NCBI RefSeq assembly: GCF_021389935.1
Contig: NZ_CP089979.1
Location: 6,100,501-6,164,500 of the forward strand
Length of the DNA stretch: 64,000 nt
Direction of reading: 5' to 3'
Origin: Fulvivirga ligni
Lineage (GTDB): Bacteria > Bacteroidota > Bacteroidia > Cytophagales > Cyclobacteriaceae
Of the stretch, positions 32,419-42,908 are shown piece by piece. The translations under genes were made by a program, and so were the position numbers. The notes beneath the pieces were generated by a model that was not told the origin of the DNA, searched no databases, and worked only from the letters and a program-made list of their open reading frames with translations. Within the stretch, counting starts at the first letter, position 1. Each line of letters opens with the position of its first letter.

Positions 32419-33957
32419 CTACCCAGCCCATCCCTCTCTATCCAGACTACGGTATTGGATAGCTTCGGCTAAATGTTCTATTCTTATCTGGTCAGCATCG
32501 GCAAGGTCGGCTATGGTGCGGGATACTTTTAGGATGCGGTCATAGGCGCGAGCGGAAAGGCCAAGCTTTTCCATGGCTGTTTTAAGCAGTTTGCGGCCTG
32601 CTTCGTTTATTTCGCAGACGTCTTTCACCATTTGGGAAGGCATCATGGCATTGCAATGGATGTGCTGCTTATCTTCAAACCTCTGGATCTGTCTTTCACG
32701 AGCTTTAATTACTCGAGTCCTGATGTCTTCACTGCTTTCCGTTTTTCGATTGGCAGTCATTTCATCGAAGGATACCGGTGTTACTTCTACGTGCAGATCA
32801 ATTCTATCTAGCAAAGGACCGCTTACTTTGCTCAAGTATCTCTGTACTACACCTGGCGCACATACACATTCCTTTTCAGGGTGATTATAATACCCACAAG
32901 GACAAGGATTCATACTGGCTATTAGCATAAAATTAGCCGGGTAATCCAGCGAAATACGTGCTCGAGATATAGTCACCCGCCTTTCTTCCATAGGCTGACG
33001 CATAACCTCTAATACAGTACGCTTAAATTCCGGAAGTTCATCCAGAAACAACACACCATTATGAGCCAGCGAAATCTCACCAGGCTGAGGATTTCCGCCA
33101 CCGCCAACCAGGGCCACGTCGCTTATGGTATGATGAGGTGCACGATAAGGTCTGGTGGATATGAGGCTAGCCTCTGCGCCTAGCTTACCTGCTACAGAAT
33201 GAATCTTGGTAGTTTCCAGTGCTTCATGAAGTGATAAAGGCGGCAGTATAGATGATAACCTCTTGGCTAACATGGTTTTACCAGCCCCAGGAGGGCCAAT
33301 CATAATAGCATTATGACCACCAGCTGCTGCTATTTCTAACGCCCTTTTAATGTTTTCCTGACCCTGAACATCTTTAAAATCAAAGTCATAATTATTTAGC
33401 TCGGCCATAAACACATCACGTGTGTCTATTTTCAGCGGCTCTATCTGAAGGTCTTCTTCAAAGAAATCAACGGCCTCTTTAATATTATCCACCCCAATGA
33501 TATCAAGATCATTAACTATGGCCGCCTCTCGAGCATTTTCTTTGGGTAATATAAAGCCTTTGAACTTGTTCTTCCTGGCCTCAATTGCTATGGGTAGTAC
33601 GCCTTTGATCGGCCTGAGCTCTCCATCTAGCGAAAGCTCACCCATAATCACATATTGAGAAAGGTGCTTGGCCTGTATTTGATCTGATGCTTGTAATATG
33701 CTTAGCGCTATGGGTAAGTCATAGGCACTACCCTCCTTCTTTATATCGGCGGGTGCCAGATTTACTACCACCTTTTGGCGTGGCATTCTAAACCTGTGAA
33801 ATTTGATGGCTGACTCTACGCGGTGTTCACTTTCCTTTACTGCACTATCTGGCAGGCCACTCATATGGAATTTAGTTCCCTGACCTACATTTACCTCAAT
33901 GGTAATGATCCGTGCATCGACTCCGTAAACTGCCGCTCCAAAAGCCTTTGCCAACAT
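32419..33957 (-). CDS. YifB/ComM-family Mg-chelatase-like AAA+ ATPase
   Basis: A 512-residue protein with an N-terminal Lon-protease-like S5 domain (residues 1-170), a central AAA+ domain with GPPGAGKTMLAKR and the sensor regions ELPEFKR and SMNPCPCGYYNHPEKECVCAPG (zinc-type Cys cluster), and a C-terminal helical domain. ComM homologues act as helicases promoting branch migration during recombination. It lies 1 bp after gmhA. Confidence 0.92.
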   Translation of the reverse strand: MLAKAFGAAVYGVDARIITIEVNVGQGTKFHMSGLPDSAVKESEHRVESAIKFHRFRMPRQKVVVNLAPADIKKEGSAYDLPIALSILQASDQIQAKHLSQYVIMGELSLDGELRPIKGVLPIAIEARKNKFKGFILPKENAREAAIVNDLDIIGVDNIKEAVDFFEEDLQIEPLKIDTRDVFMAELNNYDFDFKDVQGQENIKRALEIAAAGGHNAIMIGPPGAGKTMLAKRLSSILPPLSLHEALETTKIHSVAGKLGAEASLISTRPYRAPHHTISDVALVGGGGNPQPGEISLAHNGVLFLDELPEFKRTVLEVMRQPMEERRVTISRARISLDYPANFMLIASMNPCPCGYYNHPEKECVCAPGVVQRYLSKVSGPLLDRIDLHVEVTPVSFDEMTANRKTESSEDIRTRVIKARERQIQRFEDKQHIHCNAMMPSQMVKDVCEINEAGRKLLKTAMEKLGLSARAYDRILKVSRTIADLADADQIRIEHLAEAIQYRSLDREGWAG

Positions 33958-33958
33958 A

Positions 33959-34534
33959 TTACACCTGTTTTTCTATAAGCATGATAAGAATGTGAATCAC
34001 CTTGATATGTATTTCCTGTATTCTATCTGCATAACCATAGTGCGGCACGCGTATTTCCAGGTCGGCTAGCTCTCCAAGCTCGCCACCACCGTTGCCAGTT
34101 AGGGCTACTACCTTGGCGCCTTTTCTTTTGGCTACCTTGGCTGCTTCGATAATATTTTTAGATTTACCGCTGGTACTAATACCCAACAGTACGTCATTTT
34201 CATTGGCCATGGCCTCTACAAAGCGTGAAAACACGTGCTCGTAGCCATAGTCATTACTAACACAAGAAATATGACTGGGATCTGAAACTGCTACAGCTGG
34301 CAAAGGTTTTCTATCATCTCTATACCTACCTGTAAGCTCCTCTGCGAAATGCATGGCGTCACAGTGAGACCCACCATTACCGCAAGAAATAGCTTTCCCT
34401 CCTTTTTTGAAGCTTTCAGCAAAAAGAGCTGCAGCCTCTTCTATCTTTTGAATATTAGAAGCATCTGTTACGAAATCTTCTAACACATCAGAAGCCTGCA
34501 AAAGCTCCTGCTTTATCAACTGTACGTTTGTCAT
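33959..34534 (-). CDS. gmhA: D-sedoheptulose-7-phosphate isomerase
   Basis: A 191-residue SIS-domain isomerase. The strings [36 protein letters not shown] and [26 protein letters not shown] follow E. coli GmhA closely. It makes D-glycero-D-manno-heptose 7-phosphate for the lipopolysaccharide core. The MsbA-like flippase gene next to it fits. Confidence 0.93.
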   Translation of the reverse strand: MTNVQLIKQELLQASDVLEDFVTDASNIQKIEEAAALFAESFKKGGKAISCGNGGSHCDAMHFAEELTGRYRDDRKPLPAVAVSDPSHISCVSNDYGYEHVFSRFVEAMANENDVLLGISTSGKSKNIIEAAKVAKRKGAKVVALTGNGGGELGELADLEIRVPHYGYADRIQEIHIKVIHILIMLIEKQV

Positions 34535-34541
34535 AAATTAA

Positions 34542-34892
34542 TTATAGATCAGTTCCCTGCTCTTTTTTCTCCTCCACTTTTACAGCAGTAGTACTTCTGG
34601 GTGTTCCTACAGACTGTAAATCAAACATCTTTGCCTTCAGGGAATTTATTTCGTGCTTTAATCTCTCCTTCTCCTTCTTCTGGTGTCTGGCCTCCATAGT
34701 AATGAGCACAATATCAATAATGAATAAGATTAGGCCCAATACAGAAACGTAGATCATAAGATCCATTCGCTCGCGGAGACGAAGTAAAAATTCAAAATCT
34801 TCCGATTTGTAGTTCACATATATAGACACTAGTAAAAGCGCTACATGAAACAAAAAATAGATTAGATAAAATATAGACTTCGGCTTCTTCAT
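34542..34892 (-). CDS. Two-helix membrane protein with coiled coil, unknown
   Basis: A 116-residue protein with two membrane helices (about 8-26 and 44-66) and a charged coiled coil (RHQKKEKERLKHEINSLKAKMFDLQ). No family is recognised. It lies between the MsbA-like and gmhA genes in one apparent operon. Confidence 0.65.
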   Translation of the reverse strand: MKKPKSIFYLIYFLFHVALLLVSIYVNYKSEDFEFLLRLRERMDLMIYVSVLGLILFIIDIVLITMEARHQKKEKERLKHEINSLKAKMFDLQSVGTPRSTTAVKVEEKKEQGTDL

Positions 34893-34961
34893 ACGTTATT
34901 TCTTCAAGGCGGGAAATTAGAGAATTATTACATTCATTAAAATTAAAAATACAAAATTTAA

Positions 34962-36785
34962 TCAAGTATTCTGCATCACGTTTAGCTTTTTGTAGATGCC
35001 TTCCTGACTCAATAATTGCTCATGAGAACCCCGCTCAATGATTTTCCCTTGTTGTATAACAATAATCTCATCAGCATGTTGAATAGTGCTCAATCTATGG
35101 GCTATTACCAATGAAGTTCTGTTCTGCATAAGGTTAGAAAGCGCTTCCTGCACCAGTCTTTCAGACTCTGAATCTAATGCCGAGGTAGCCTCATCAAGTA
35201 TCAAAATAGGCGGATTTTTCAATACCGCTCTGGCTATACTTATTCTCTGCCTTTGTCCACCTGAAAGCTTCATACCACGATCACCGATATTAGTATCATA
35301 GCCTTCTTCCATTTCTTTGATAAAATTATGGGCGTTGGCAATTTTTGCGGCATTGATTACATCCTCCATTTTCGCCCCTTCAATACCGAAAGCTATATTA
35401 TTGAAAATAGTATCATTAAACAGAATAGATTCCTGTGTTACAATACCCATGTGCTTTCTAACAGATTCAACATCATAATCACGAATGTCTTTTCCGTCAA
35501 TTTTTATGCTACCACCAGTTACGTCGTAAAACCTGGGGATAAGATCTGCCAAGGTAGACTTACCGCCTCCTGAAGAGCCTACCAAAGCCACTGTTTTACC
35601 TTTAGTAATGGTGAAGTTGATATCTGAAAGAACCTTGGTATCCTTATCGTATGCAAAGTCGACATGATCGAAGCTCACCTCATTCTCAAACTGCTCTAGT
35701 ATCTCAGCGTTTGGCTTGCTGATAATGGCAGGTTTAATATCAATGATGTTGAAAATTCTCTCGGCAGACACAAGGCCTTTTGGCACAGTAGAAAATGCCT
35801 GAGAAAATGCCTTAGCTGGCGATATAATCTGTGAGAAAAAGGCAAGGTAAGCAATAAACTCACTAGCTTTTAACTCGGTAGAATCTGATAAAACCAGGGA
35901 CCCACCATAATATAAAATTACCGTAACAATACCGACTCCTAAAAACTCAGAAACCGGCGACCCCATTTCTTTTCTGTAGGAATAAGATAGATTGACATTT
36001 TTATAATAATTAGTCTCATCATCCATCTTCCTTCTTACATAATTGAGTGCGTTAAAGGCCTTTACAATTCGAATTCCACCAAGAGTTTCATCCAGAATAT
36101 TCACAATTCGCCCTAAAGATTCCTGACTTTCTACAGCCTTTCTTTTCAGCTTCTTCACAATATATCCTAGCACCCCACCAGAAATGGGTAATATAAGAAT
36201 TGTAAAAAGTGTGAGTTTATAGGAAATAGTAAATAAGGCTATAAAATAAAAAATGATCTGAACAGGCTCTCGAATTAAAGATTTGGGACTATTCAGCACC
36301 GAATTTTCCACCTCTTGTACATCATTTGTAATACGAGACATTAAGTCTCCCTTTCTTTCATTACTAAAGAAACCGAGATGCATTACAGATACCTTATTAT
36401 AGATATCCATTCTCATATTCTTCACCACATCTAACCTCACCTTTGAGCTGGTAATGGCTCCTAAATACCTAAACACATTCGCCAATAGTACAGAAACTAC
36501 CAGAACCAAACAGACAAAAATCAATGCCCCTTCTTTCCCGTGGTTTTCTATTACCTCTGTGAAATAGTAATTAAAATAATCAATTGCATCTAGCGACAGT
36601 GTGAACTCATTTGGCTTCTCATACACCTGAGCTGCTTCCTGTTCAAAGAGAACATTAAGCAAGGGAATAAGCATAGCAAAATTTATCACACTAAAACCTG
36701 CGCTTAGAAATGTAAATAGCACGTACTGTGGAGCACGTACTTTTAACTTATGCGCATAGCTAAAAACTCTAAAGAATAGTTTCAT
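34962..36785 (-). CDS. MsbA-like ABC exporter (fused permease-ATPase)
   Basis: A 607-residue half-transporter with six membrane helices (about 25-330) and an ATPase domain: Walker A GSSGGGKST, LSGGQRQRISIARA, Walker B ILILDEATSALD, H-loop IAHRLST. It probably flips lipid A-core or another lipid across the inner membrane, in keeping with the gmhA neighbour. Confidence 0.88.
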   Translation of the reverse strand: MKLFFRVFSYAHKLKVRAPQYVLFTFLSAGFSVINFAMLIPLLNVLFEQEAAQVYEKPNEFTLSLDAIDYFNYYFTEVIENHGKEGALIFVCLVLVVSVLLANVFRYLGAITSSKVRLDVVKNMRMDIYNKVSVMHLGFFSNERKGDLMSRITNDVQEVENSVLNSPKSLIREPVQIIFYFIALFTISYKLTLFTILILPISGGVLGYIVKKLKRKAVESQESLGRIVNILDETLGGIRIVKAFNALNYVRRKMDDETNYYKNVNLSYSYRKEMGSPVSEFLGVGIVTVILYYGGSLVLSDSTELKASEFIAYLAFFSQIISPAKAFSQAFSTVPKGLVSAERIFNIIDIKPAIISKPNAEILEQFENEVSFDHVDFAYDKDTKVLSDINFTITKGKTVALVGSSGGGKSTLADLIPRFYDVTGGSIKIDGKDIRDYDVESVRKHMGIVTQESILFNDTIFNNIAFGIEGAKMEDVINAAKIANAHNFIKEMEEGYDTNIGDRGMKLSGGQRQRISIARAVLKNPPILILDEATSALDSESERLVQEALSNLMQNRTSLVIAHRLSTIQHADEIIVIQQGKIIERGSHEQLLSQEGIYKKLNVMQNT

Positions 36786-36867
36786 CTATATAATTTTTCT
36801 CTTTCTTCATTCACACGGGAATTGTGGCCAATTCCCCTTCAACTGTGCGAATTTACCCTATATATCA

Positions 36868-38556
36868 TTAAAACTCATTGTACCGGTGAGGAATATTCCA
36901 TCTCAGGGCCATTGACGTATAATTAGTGGATTCATTTAATGAAGCCTGATCACTATCCAGCTTCCTGTAAATGTGGGTTAGATCAATGAAAAGATTATGT
37001 TTAAACTGATAAGATAGATTCAAACTTCCATAGGTGAGCGTAGAGCCAATACCCTGACCAATCTCATTATTAAAATCTTTTTCACGGGTAGTATTTCGCA
37101 ACAGAATATTTCCGCCCCAGTTTTCATCGGTGCCATCAGTGCCATATTTAGCCCTGATCAGTTTAGCCGTTACTTGCAATCTTCCCAGCGGCTGATACCT
37201 TAATATTCCAACAACCTCATTAAAATTAGCTCCCAATGGGTGTGCCAGCGGTTGCAAATAATGGGAATAACTACCATAATCAGTATCATGCGAGTAAGTA
37301 TATGGCCTGGAAATATTAGTCTCCACCTGCACATCCAGATTATTGATACCCAGGGCATTAACATATTCAGCACCTAGCTGAACGGCATATTTATTTGCCC
37401 ACCAACCAGAACCTTCCTTAATGTTATCCAGCACAAACTCATCTAGCACTAGCTGGCCATAAACAGATACTTTTTTAATCGGAAGCCATTTGAAATCAGC
37501 TCCTAAAAGGACATTGTCTGAGCTACCATTTTGCTGCTCTATTGCCCTGTAGAATATAATTGGATTCAGGTATTTCAATTCATACCCATTATTACTCGTA
37601 GAATCCGTATTAGAAAATACCACTGCTTCAAACACTCCTACATTCAATTTCTTTCCGATATTCAGACTTAAATGATGCAATGACATATACTTGTTATCAT
37701 AACTACGGCTACCTGTAAGGCCTGAGCTATTCCCCAGCACATTGGCCGTCATTTGCGTAAAGAGGTTGGTATAGTTCAGTTTCCAAACCTTGGTTTGCAT
37801 CTTAAGGAAAAGATAAGCTGGTGCATAATCTGATAAAATTAATGACCTGTATCCATTACCTATCTTAAACCTGTCATGCCCAAACTGTAAGTTGATGTGC
37901 TTAGTAGCATTAAAAGTAATGTAACCTCTGGCCGTAAAGTAATCAACGCCGTTTTCTTTATATCCTTTCCAAAAACCTTCATGAGGCACTACCAATCCTT
38001 GTCTGACATCACTCATTACATACTCAGGAAAAATAGCCTGATTTTCACCTAGAAAGGAATAAAATCCTACTTTCCCATCTATCATTCCCCTCACCTGCAC
38101 ACCTCTGGTGTTTATATAAGTACGCTGATCAGATGCTGATTCTGTTCCACCAGATAAGTACAACACAGGATTTATATGTAAGTCAAAATCTTTGGTATTT
38201 ACATGATATAAATCCGATTTACTTCTATAGAAATGCTTTAAAAAGGGCTTCCTACTCTGATAGTTAGCACTGTCTGCATATTCCCAATTATCATTACTCA
38301 GATAGTTTAGGTTAAACTCATCCACTCTACTCCAGCCAGACTCACCCCTTAAAGAGTCTACAAAATCAGCTATTTGCTCTCTTTGATATCCCTTCCATGA
38401 AGTGAAAAATCCAGGATAAATCTTCCCTCCTTGAATCTCATACCTATCTATATTATGGTAATAATCAGAATTTAGAGGAGCTATGGCACTCTGCGCTAGC
38501 AGACCAGCAGGATACAATACTGCCAATAGTAAAAAAACACCAATACACTTTTTCAT
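36868..38556 (-). CDS. Outer-membrane barrel of the Wzi/RemB type
   Basis: A 562-residue secreted protein (signal peptide to AQ at 22) with many alternating beta strands (YKENGVDYFTARGYITFNATKHINLQFGHDRF; a final KHNLFIDLTHIYRK) and a terminal Phe. It resembles the capsule-assembly Wzi and gliding protein RemB families. It is probably surface polysaccharide- or motility-related. The assignment is tentative. Confidence 0.68.
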   Translation of the reverse strand: MKKCIGVFLLLAVLYPAGLLAQSAIAPLNSDYYHNIDRYEIQGGKIYPGFFTSWKGYQREQIADFVDSLRGESGWSRVDEFNLNYLSNDNWEYADSANYQSRKPFLKHFYRSKSDLYHVNTKDFDLHINPVLYLSGGTESASDQRTYINTRGVQVRGMIDGKVGFYSFLGENQAIFPEYVMSDVRQGLVVPHEGFWKGYKENGVDYFTARGYITFNATKHINLQFGHDRFKIGNGYRSLILSDYAPAYLFLKMQTKVWKLNYTNLFTQMTANVLGNSSGLTGSRSYDNKYMSLHHLSLNIGKKLNVGVFEAVVFSNTDSTSNNGYELKYLNPIIFYRAIEQQNGSSDNVLLGADFKWLPIKKVSVYGQLVLDEFVLDNIKEGSGWWANKYAVQLGAEYVNALGINNLDVQVETNISRPYTYSHDTDYGSYSHYLQPLAHPLGANFNEVVGILRYQPLGRLQVTAKLIRAKYGTDGTDENWGGNILLRNTTREKDFNNEIGQGIGSTLTYGSLNLSYQFKHNLFIDLTHIYRKLDSDQASLNESTNYTSMALRWNIPHRYNEF

Positions 38557-38926
38557 CGTAAAAAAATAAATGTTGTCAAATGATTTGATTGACTATAAAG
38601 ATTCGAAATCCACGACCGGTTACCTACGACCGAACAGTTCGATTATATATCTATGAGACTCTTATCAAGCTGCAAAATAATGGATTTTTTATATTTTGTT
38701 TTGCCCAGCTACTGATAAATAGTCTTTTAGCAAGATCCAGGTTTAAAATCAAATATCAAATGATAAATCGCTTTCTATCTCTATTCAAAAACATTGCGTT
38801 TCAAACAAATGAATGTAGTTTTTGTGCCCGAAAAATATTATATTATTAAAGGTGGACTTTTAGGCATTGTTCATTTTCTGCATAAAAATTATAGTATTTG
38901 GTTATCAATTTATCGGGAGCACAATC
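38557..38926. other. Divergent intergenic region
   Basis: Holds 5' regions for the divergent barrel and transporter-like genes. AT-rich; I see no convincing TAnnTTTG box, palindrome or RNA gene. Confidence 0.4.
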
Positions 38927-39703
38927 ATGAAACACAAATTTATAACCCTTAGATATTTTATTATCATTTTTTCACTATCCACATCTTTGAGTTTTGCTCA
39001 AGAGAGTGAAACAATAATCACTGACAGGCCTGATCAAACCGAGGCATCTCAGCTCACCCCTAAAGGCTGGGTGCAGATAGAAACAGGATTCCTGATAGAG
39101 AACGATAAGTCTGATGGCATTAAAACCCGTGAGATCGTATATAATACCACACTTTTAAAATACGGTATCTCAGACCGCATCGAACTGCGGATCATTCAAG
39201 AATTTTTAGGCTCAGAAATTAACGGAGACCAGGTAGCCAGCGGAGCCGGACCTCTAGCCATAGGCGCAAGATTTGCCTTAGCCGAAGAGGATGGTATCTG
39301 TCCACAAATAGCGTTTATTGGTCACATCAATTATAGAACAGGTGACCAGGATTACAGGCCAGATCAAGTAGCACCGGACTTCAGGTTTACGTTTGCTCAC
39401 ACCCTTAGTGAGACGTTTTCGCTCGGCTATAACTTAGGAGCAGAGTGGAATGGTTATGACGCTGTAGCTACGGGAATATACACCTTATCATTGGCCGCGA
39501 GCCTTTCCGATAAGTTAGGTGCATTTGTGGAAGTTTATGGATTCTTACCTACAGGGCAAGAAAAGAATCATCGTTTCGATGGTGGTATAACATATTTGAT
39601 TTCAAATAATCTTCAATTTGATGTGTCAGGTGGATTTGGCATATCTAAGATCTCACCTGATAACTTTATCAGTACTGGTCTATCCTGGAGGTTTGGAAAA
39701 TAA
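38927..39703 (+). CDS. Outer-membrane transporter-like protein (phenol-degradation MetA fold)
   Basis: From the ATG at 38927, 258 residues. After a signal peptide (SLSFAQ), TIITDRPDQTEASQLTPKGWVQIETGF and the ordered strands ending FISTGLSWRFGK mark the Phenol_MetA_deg/transporter barrel family common in Bacteroidota. Substrate unknown. Confidence 0.75.
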   Translation: MKHKFITLRYFIIIFSLSTSLSFAQESETIITDRPDQTEASQLTPKGWVQIETGFLIENDKSDGIKTREIVYNTTLLKYGISDRIELRIIQEFLGSEINGDQVASGAGPLAIGARFALAEEDGICPQIAFIGHINYRTGDQDYRPDQVAPDFRFTFAHTLSETFSLGYNLGAEWNGYDAVATGIYTLSLAASLSDKLGAFVEVYGFLPTGQEKNHRFDGGITYLISNNLQFDVSGGFGISKISPDNFISTGLSWRFGK

Positions 39704-39725
39704 CTCATCATTAGACCCTATTACA

Positions 39726-41228
39726 ATGACTAATTCTGTTAAATACGCCATTACACTTGGAGCCATAAGCATTATGCTTTCTGCACTAATTATATATGTA
39801 GAAAGAAATATGTATTCAACCAATATTAAAAATCAACCCTACATCGCGTTAGGGGAATACCTTAAAAACGTCTCCACTAAAGCCCACCTGTGGTTTGAAG
39901 AAGCCATGTCTGGAGATGAAAGTATCGATGTAAATAGAGATGTTTATGACTTACTACAAAAATCAATCACCACACTTGAAGCCGTGATTGAAGGCGGCGA
40001 AACCGAAGTAGGCACATTTACACAAACATCTGACAGCGAGTCTATTAAAATCATTAACAAATCCATTGAAGATATTAAAAGACTAAAATTATCGGCAGAA
40101 GAAAGATGGAGATTCAAAACCTTGGATGCATCATCCTCTACTAGTGAAGGAGAGGAAGCCGGTGGGGCTTTAGATCAGAAATTTGATGCGGCGTATGAAG
40201 ATCTTCAAAACACGTATGATCGCCTAACAAATCATGTAAAAGGAGTTGTTAAACAAGACAATGAATTCCTCAATATTCTATCCTGGACTTCTATTGTCTC
40301 AATGCTAATCGTATTTATTCTATCTTGTTTTTTGCTGTATAAGATACAACACAAATCTGAAGTATTAACCGCGGATAATGCAAGAAAACTCAATGAAGAA
40401 ACCACCAAAATCGCAGCCTTTTCTTCTTTCGTGCAATCAATAGCAGAAGGCAATTATGATAGTCATCTGGAAATAAAAGATGAACTGGGCGCAAAATTAA
40501 TAGATATGCGCGACAGACTCAGCGAAAACTCAAAAAACGAGACCCAGAGAAGCTGGTCATCAACAGGATTGGCTCAAATGGGCGATATATTAAGGACTGA
40601 TTATTCAAAGCTTTCGGATCTATACGATAACATTTTAAAATTTGTAATTGAATATACCCATAGCAACCAGGGTTCACTATTCCTCATTAATGATGAAAAC
40701 AACAGGAATGATCAATACCTGGAGCTTGTAGCTTCTTATGCGTATGACCGTAAGAAGTTTCTTGAGAAAAAAGTAGATATAGGCGTTGGTCTGGTTGGCC
40801 AAAGTTTTCTGGAAGGAAAAACCACTTACTTGCTTGATTTCCCTGAAAACTACATTAACATCACCTCTGGCTTAGGAAAAGCCCCTCCGAACGCCATTAT
40901 CATAGTTCCATTAAAAATAAATGAAGAGACCTACGGTATTTTGGAGATGGCGTCCTTTCGAAAATATGAGCCTCATGAAATTGATCTCATTGAGAAATTC
41001 TCAGAGAGTATAGCTTCTACAGTAGCCACTGTAAGAACAAACCAGCAAACCAAGATCTTACTTGAGCAAACACGACAGCAAACGGAAGAAATGCGCAGTC
41101 AGGAAGAAGAAATGCGACAAAATATGGAGGAACTGAACAGTACTCAAGAGGAAATGTCGAGAAAAGAAAAGGAATACATTTCAAGAATTGCAGAGTTAGA
41201 AAAACAGCTTAATTCTAAATTGGTCTAA
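39726..41228 (+). CDS. Membrane sensor with GAF domain and coiled coil
   Basis: About 500 residues from the ATG at 39726. Membrane helix 1 (10-28) and helix 2 (about 182-202) enclose a four-helix extracytoplasmic domain. A HAMP-like linker, a GAF domain (GSLFLINDENN to VATVRT, about 305-445) and a Gln/Glu-rich coiled coil (EEMRSQEEEMRQNMEELNSTQEEM) follow. No kinase or output catalytic domain is present, so it must signal through a partner. This form is frequent in Cytophagales. Confidence 0.75.
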   Translation: MTNSVKYAITLGAISIMLSALIIYVERNMYSTNIKNQPYIALGEYLKNVSTKAHLWFEEAMSGDESIDVNRDVYDLLQKSITTLEAVIEGGETEVGTFTQTSDSESIKIINKSIEDIKRLKLSAEERWRFKTLDASSSTSEGEEAGGALDQKFDAAYEDLQNTYDRLTNHVKGVVKQDNEFLNILSWTSIVSMLIVFILSCFLLYKIQHKSEVLTADNARKLNEETTKIAAFSSFVQSIAEGNYDSHLEIKDELGAKLIDMRDRLSENSKNETQRSWSSTGLAQMGDILRTDYSKLSDLYDNILKFVIEYTHSNQGSLFLINDENNRNDQYLELVASYAYDRKKFLEKKVDIGVGLVGQSFLEGKTTYLLDFPENYINITSGLGKAPPNAIIIVPLKINEETYGILEMASFRKYEPHEIDLIEKFSESIASTVATVRTNQQTKILLEQTRQQTEEMRSQEEEMRQNMEELNSTQEEMSRKEKEYISRIAELEKQLNSKLV

Positions 41229-41323
41229 ACATTCAATAAATGGCAATTTTATTTCTACCTTTGCTTCAAACGAGGTAATAATGAGGGCGCTATAATTTTG
41301 TTTAATAAATAAAACAAAAAGCT

Positions 41324-41354
41324 TTTGCACTTATCATATAAATGAGTAATTTTG
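41324..41354 (+). promoter_or_regulatory. Bacteroidota primary-sigma promoter of rpmE2
   Basis: TTTG (41324-41327), a 19-nt spacer, then TAATTTTG (41347-41354), an exact match to the TTTG/TAnnTTTG consensus. It lies 41 bp before the L31 start codon. Confidence 0.75.
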
Positions 41355-41394
41355 TGCCTCTTTTGGGAAGAACGATAAGAAAAGGTATATAAAA

Positions 41395-41640
41395 ATGAAA
41401 AACGACATACATCCTGAGTACAGAGAGGTAGTTTTCTATGATACTTCTAGCGAACATAAGTTCATGACTAAGTCTACAATGACTTCTGAAGAAACTATTC
41501 AGTGGGAAGACGGAAACGAATACCCATTAATTAAAGTGGAAGTAAGCTCAGCTTCTCACCCATTCTACACTGGTAAAAAACTATTTGTGGATACTGCTGG
41601 TAGAGTTGAGAAATTCAACAAGAAATACAAAAAGAAGTAA
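41395..41640 (+). CDS. rpmE2: 50S ribosomal protein L31 type B
   Basis: An 81-residue L31 of type B, with [22 protein letters not shown] and [12 protein letters not shown]. It lacks the CxxC zinc ligands of type A L31. In bacteria with both types, the zinc-free form replaces the other under zinc limitation, but in many Bacteroidota it is the main form. Own promoter and terminator. Confidence 0.92.
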   Translation: MKNDIHPEYREVVFYDTSSEHKFMTKSTMTSEETIQWEDGNEYPLIKVEVSSASHPFYTGKKLFVDTAGRVEKFNKKYKKK

Positions 41641-41667
41641 TTCTTTTAGATATAACATTTATTATAT

Positions 41668-41707
41668 AAAAAAGTCTTCAGGATGAATTTATCCTGAAGA
41701 CTTTTTT
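41668..41707 (+). terminator. Terminator after rpmE2
   Basis: An 11-bp perfect stem (GTCTTCAGGAT/ATCCTGAAGAC) with A-run before and T-run after; works in both directions. Confidence 0.8.
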
Positions 41708-41719
41708 ATTTTTGCACCC

Positions 41720-42907
41720 ATGAATGTTATCCTTTTTGACCATCCTACCATCAGGATGTCGCTACTCCCCTTTACATTCACCAGACCAGTATCAGAAATA
41801 AGAGTAGGCATACTCACCATTTCTGAAAAGTGGTCTAAAAGACTAGGGACCGACATTTCCTTTGCTACTCAGGACTACCTGAAGGACAAATACCCGCTAA
41901 TATCTCAGAGTAAAAATCTTTGGATAAATGGCGCAGTATGCCCTGATGAAGCACTAATAGAGACCATTTTAGCCTTAAAAGAAGGCAATTGCCTTACGTA
42001 TAAAGGCCAGCTTATAGCGGCTGTTAGTGAGCAGCTAGATCTGAATGACTATTCAGATCTGGATGAGCTACACTATGACAGCCCCATAACCATCATTGAG
42101 CACAAGTGGCTTATTTTCAAAAAGAATGCTGAGCAAATCAGACAGGACTTTGATTTAATTACCCATAATAGAACCTCGGAAGACATCATTGACCCCCACA
42201 CGGTAATTTATGGTGCAGAAAATCTCTTCGTAGAAGAGGGTGCCACGGTAAGGGCCTCAGTGATCAATGCTGAAAAAGGGCCTGTTTATATCGGTAAGAA
42301 CTCTGAAATATGTGAAGGCTCCCTTATCAGAGGTGCTTTTGCTTTGGGTGAAGGTGCCGTTGTAAACATGGGAGCCAAATTAAAAGGCGATTCTACTATT
42401 GGTCCCTATTGTAAAGTGGGTGGTGAAATCAGCAACTCTGTGATATTTGGCTATAGCAATAAAGGCCATGATGGTTTTATTGGTAACAGCGTGATTGGCG
42501 AATGGTGCAATATGGGTGCCGATACCAACACGTCCAATCTTAAAAACAATTATGCAGGAGTAAGACTGTGGGATTATGGCTCAGAAAGCTTTGCTGACAC
42601 TGGTGAAACCTTTTGCGGCCTTATGATGGGTGACCACTCTAAGTGTGGCATCAATACGATGTTTAACACGGGCACAGTGGTAGGCGTAAGCTGCAACATA
42701 TTTGGTTCTGGCCTACCCAGCAACTTCATCCCATCATTTTCCTGGGGTGGATCCGACGGGCTCAGCACCTATCTACCTGATAAAGCACATGAGGTGGCCA
42801 GCAGAGTATTGCAACGCCGCAGCATGATTTATGACGAAACAGAAAGAAAAATTTTAGACAGGATATTTGAGCTTACTGCCAAATACCGTACCTGGGAAAA
42901 CGAATAA
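41720..42907 (+). CDS. GlmU-family nucleotidyltransferase-like protein
   Basis: A 395-residue protein. N-terminal half is a divergent sugar-nucleotidyltransferase-like domain (LLPFTFTRPVSEIRVGILTISEKW); C-terminal half has hexapeptide repeats forming a left-handed beta-helix (GKNSEICEGSLIRGAFALGEGAVVNMGAKLKGDSTIG). The usual catalytic GxGTRM loop of GlmU is not seen, so true uridyltransferase activity is doubtful. Found widely in Bacteroidota as 'GlmU family protein'. Confidence 0.78.
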   Translation: MNVILFDHPTIRMSLLPFTFTRPVSEIRVGILTISEKWSKRLGTDISFATQDYLKDKYPLISQSKNLWINGAVCPDEALIETILALKEGNCLTYKGQLIAAVSEQLDLNDYSDLDELHYDSPITIIEHKWLIFKKNAEQIRQDFDLITHNRTSEDIIDPHTVIYGAENLFVEEGATVRASVINAEKGPVYIGKNSEICEGSLIRGAFALGEGAVVNMGAKLKGDSTIGPYCKVGGEISNSVIFGYSNKGHDGFIGNSVIGEWCNMGADTNTSNLKNNYAGVRLWDYGSESFADTGETFCGLMMGDHSKCGINTMFNTGTVVGVSCNIFGSGLPSNFIPSFSWGGSDGLSTYLPDKAHEVASRVLQRRSMIYDETERKILDRIFELTAKYRTWENE

Positions 42908-42908
42908 T

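Noticed and set aside
41720-42907. A true bifunctional GlmU.
   Set aside because: The uridyltransferase signature loop is not visible in the N-terminal half; only fold similarity is claimed.
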